A DNA stretch of 39,944 nt from JACZXC01 sp036447375 (lineage in GTDB: Bacteria; Myxococcota_A; UBA9160; SMWR01): positions 1 to 39,944 of the forward strand of contig JAZFUU010000214.1 in the NCBI GenBank assembly GCA_036447375.1. The letters are read 5' to 3'. The notes beneath the pieces were generated by a model. It searched no databases and had not been told where the DNA came from. It was given only the letters and a program-made list of their open reading frames with translations. The first letter of the stretch is position 1, and every line of letters starts with the position of its first letter. Shown one piece after another: positions 39,713 through 39,944 of this stretch. The translations under genes and the position numbers were made by a program.

Positions 39713-39944
39713 ACCACCGGCGTGCCCGCAGGCAATTGAACGACTACCTCGATGGAGACCTCGAACTCGAGGATCGCGAGCGGCTCGAAGAGCATCTGTC
39801 GGGTTGCGACGACTGCGCCCGCGAGGCGCGCGAGCTGAGACAGACGGTATTCCTATTACGCGACCTCCCGGCCGAGGCGGGTCCGCCCGGCATCGCGGAG
39901 GCTGTGATGGCTCGGGTCCACGCCGGCCACGCCCGCCCGACGCG
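39709..39944 (+). CDS. Zinc-finger anti-sigma factor (partial, runs off the end)
   Basis: GTG 39709 overlaps the sigma-factor stop and opens a frame to the window edge with 78 full codons. It encodes RRQLNDYLDGDLELEDRER followed by His29-x3-Cys33-x2-Cys36 in EEHLSGCDDC, the ZAS (zf-HC2) signature of anti-sigma factors that hold ECF sigma factors inactive. The C-terminal part, probably a transmembrane segment and sensor, is outside the window. Confidence 0.85.
   Translation, partial: MNHRRARRQLNDYLDGDLELEDRERLEEHLSGCDDCAREARELRQTVFLLRDLPAEAGPPGIAEAVMARVHAGHARPT

Overview
The window is GC-rich throughout. It has many GTG and a few TTG starts, and gene junctions that overlap by four bases (ATGA or GTGA). 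It encodes Aat, NagZ, Lgt and two proteins with lipoprotein signal peptides (the SppA-like protease and a cupredoxin-like protein), which points to a Gram-negative bacterium. A cobalamin-dependent ribonucleotide reductase, an F420:NADP reductase, ETF-quinone oxidoreductase, a sulfatase-TPR fusion and a one-chain acyl-CoA carboxylase fit the old 'Deltaproteobacteria' grouping (Myxococcota, Binatota or a relative). That placement is inference; no rRNA or other taxonomic marker is present.

Layout. 1-2400: end of an unknown gene, then a minus-strand set aat - methyltransferase - methyltransferase. 2435-4352: an SDR gene with a possible leader ORF, convergent with nagZ. 4422-16781: the centre of the window, a tightly packed plus-strand operon. 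It encodes an enoyl-ACP-reductase-like SDR, KAS III, a FabA-like dehydratase, a FabZ-like dehydratase, KAS II, ACP, a PlsC-type acyltransferase, a phosphopantetheinyl transferase, an 1873-residue carboxylase carrying biotin carboxylase, biotin carrier and carboxyltransferase on one chain, and a TetR regulator. Its promoter carries a TGACT-TAC-AGTCA palindrome over the -10. 16792-19617: an ethanolamine-type permease and an M18 aminopeptidase. 19678-24029: a membrane protein with a RanBP2-like zinc finger, an Mcd-like acyl-CoA dehydrogenase, a cupredoxin-like lipoprotein, an inositol-monophosphatase-family enzyme, a 183-bp palindromic element and npdG. 24030-24632: a 600-bp regulatory region with two NrdR-like boxes, a promoter and a structured leader, followed by nrdJ. 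27644-31576: SppA-like protease, a degenerate IMPase homologue, sulfatase-TPR. 31619-36634: ETF-QO, an unknown helical protein, lgt and a PAS histidine kinase. 36863-39944: a hairpin-rich leader, lytic transglycosylase, lipase-like hydrolase, moaC, and an ECF sigma/anti-sigma pair that runs off the end.

How the parts work together. The 4.4-16.8 kb operon looks like a nearly self-contained acyl-chain factory. The carboxylase would make malonyl-CoA, the PPTase would activate the dedicated ACP, KAS III would prime and KAS II elongate, two dehydratases and an enoyl reductase would process the chain, and the PlsC-like enzyme would transfer it to an acceptor. No FabG-type ketoreductase and no malonyl-CoA:ACP transacylase lie inside the operon; the SDR at 2527-3297 is the nearest ketoreductase candidate. 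The TetR gene at the end and the palindrome at the promoter suggest autoregulation. The product (a special membrane lipid, an unusual fatty acid, or a polyketide-like chain) cannot be read from the sequence.
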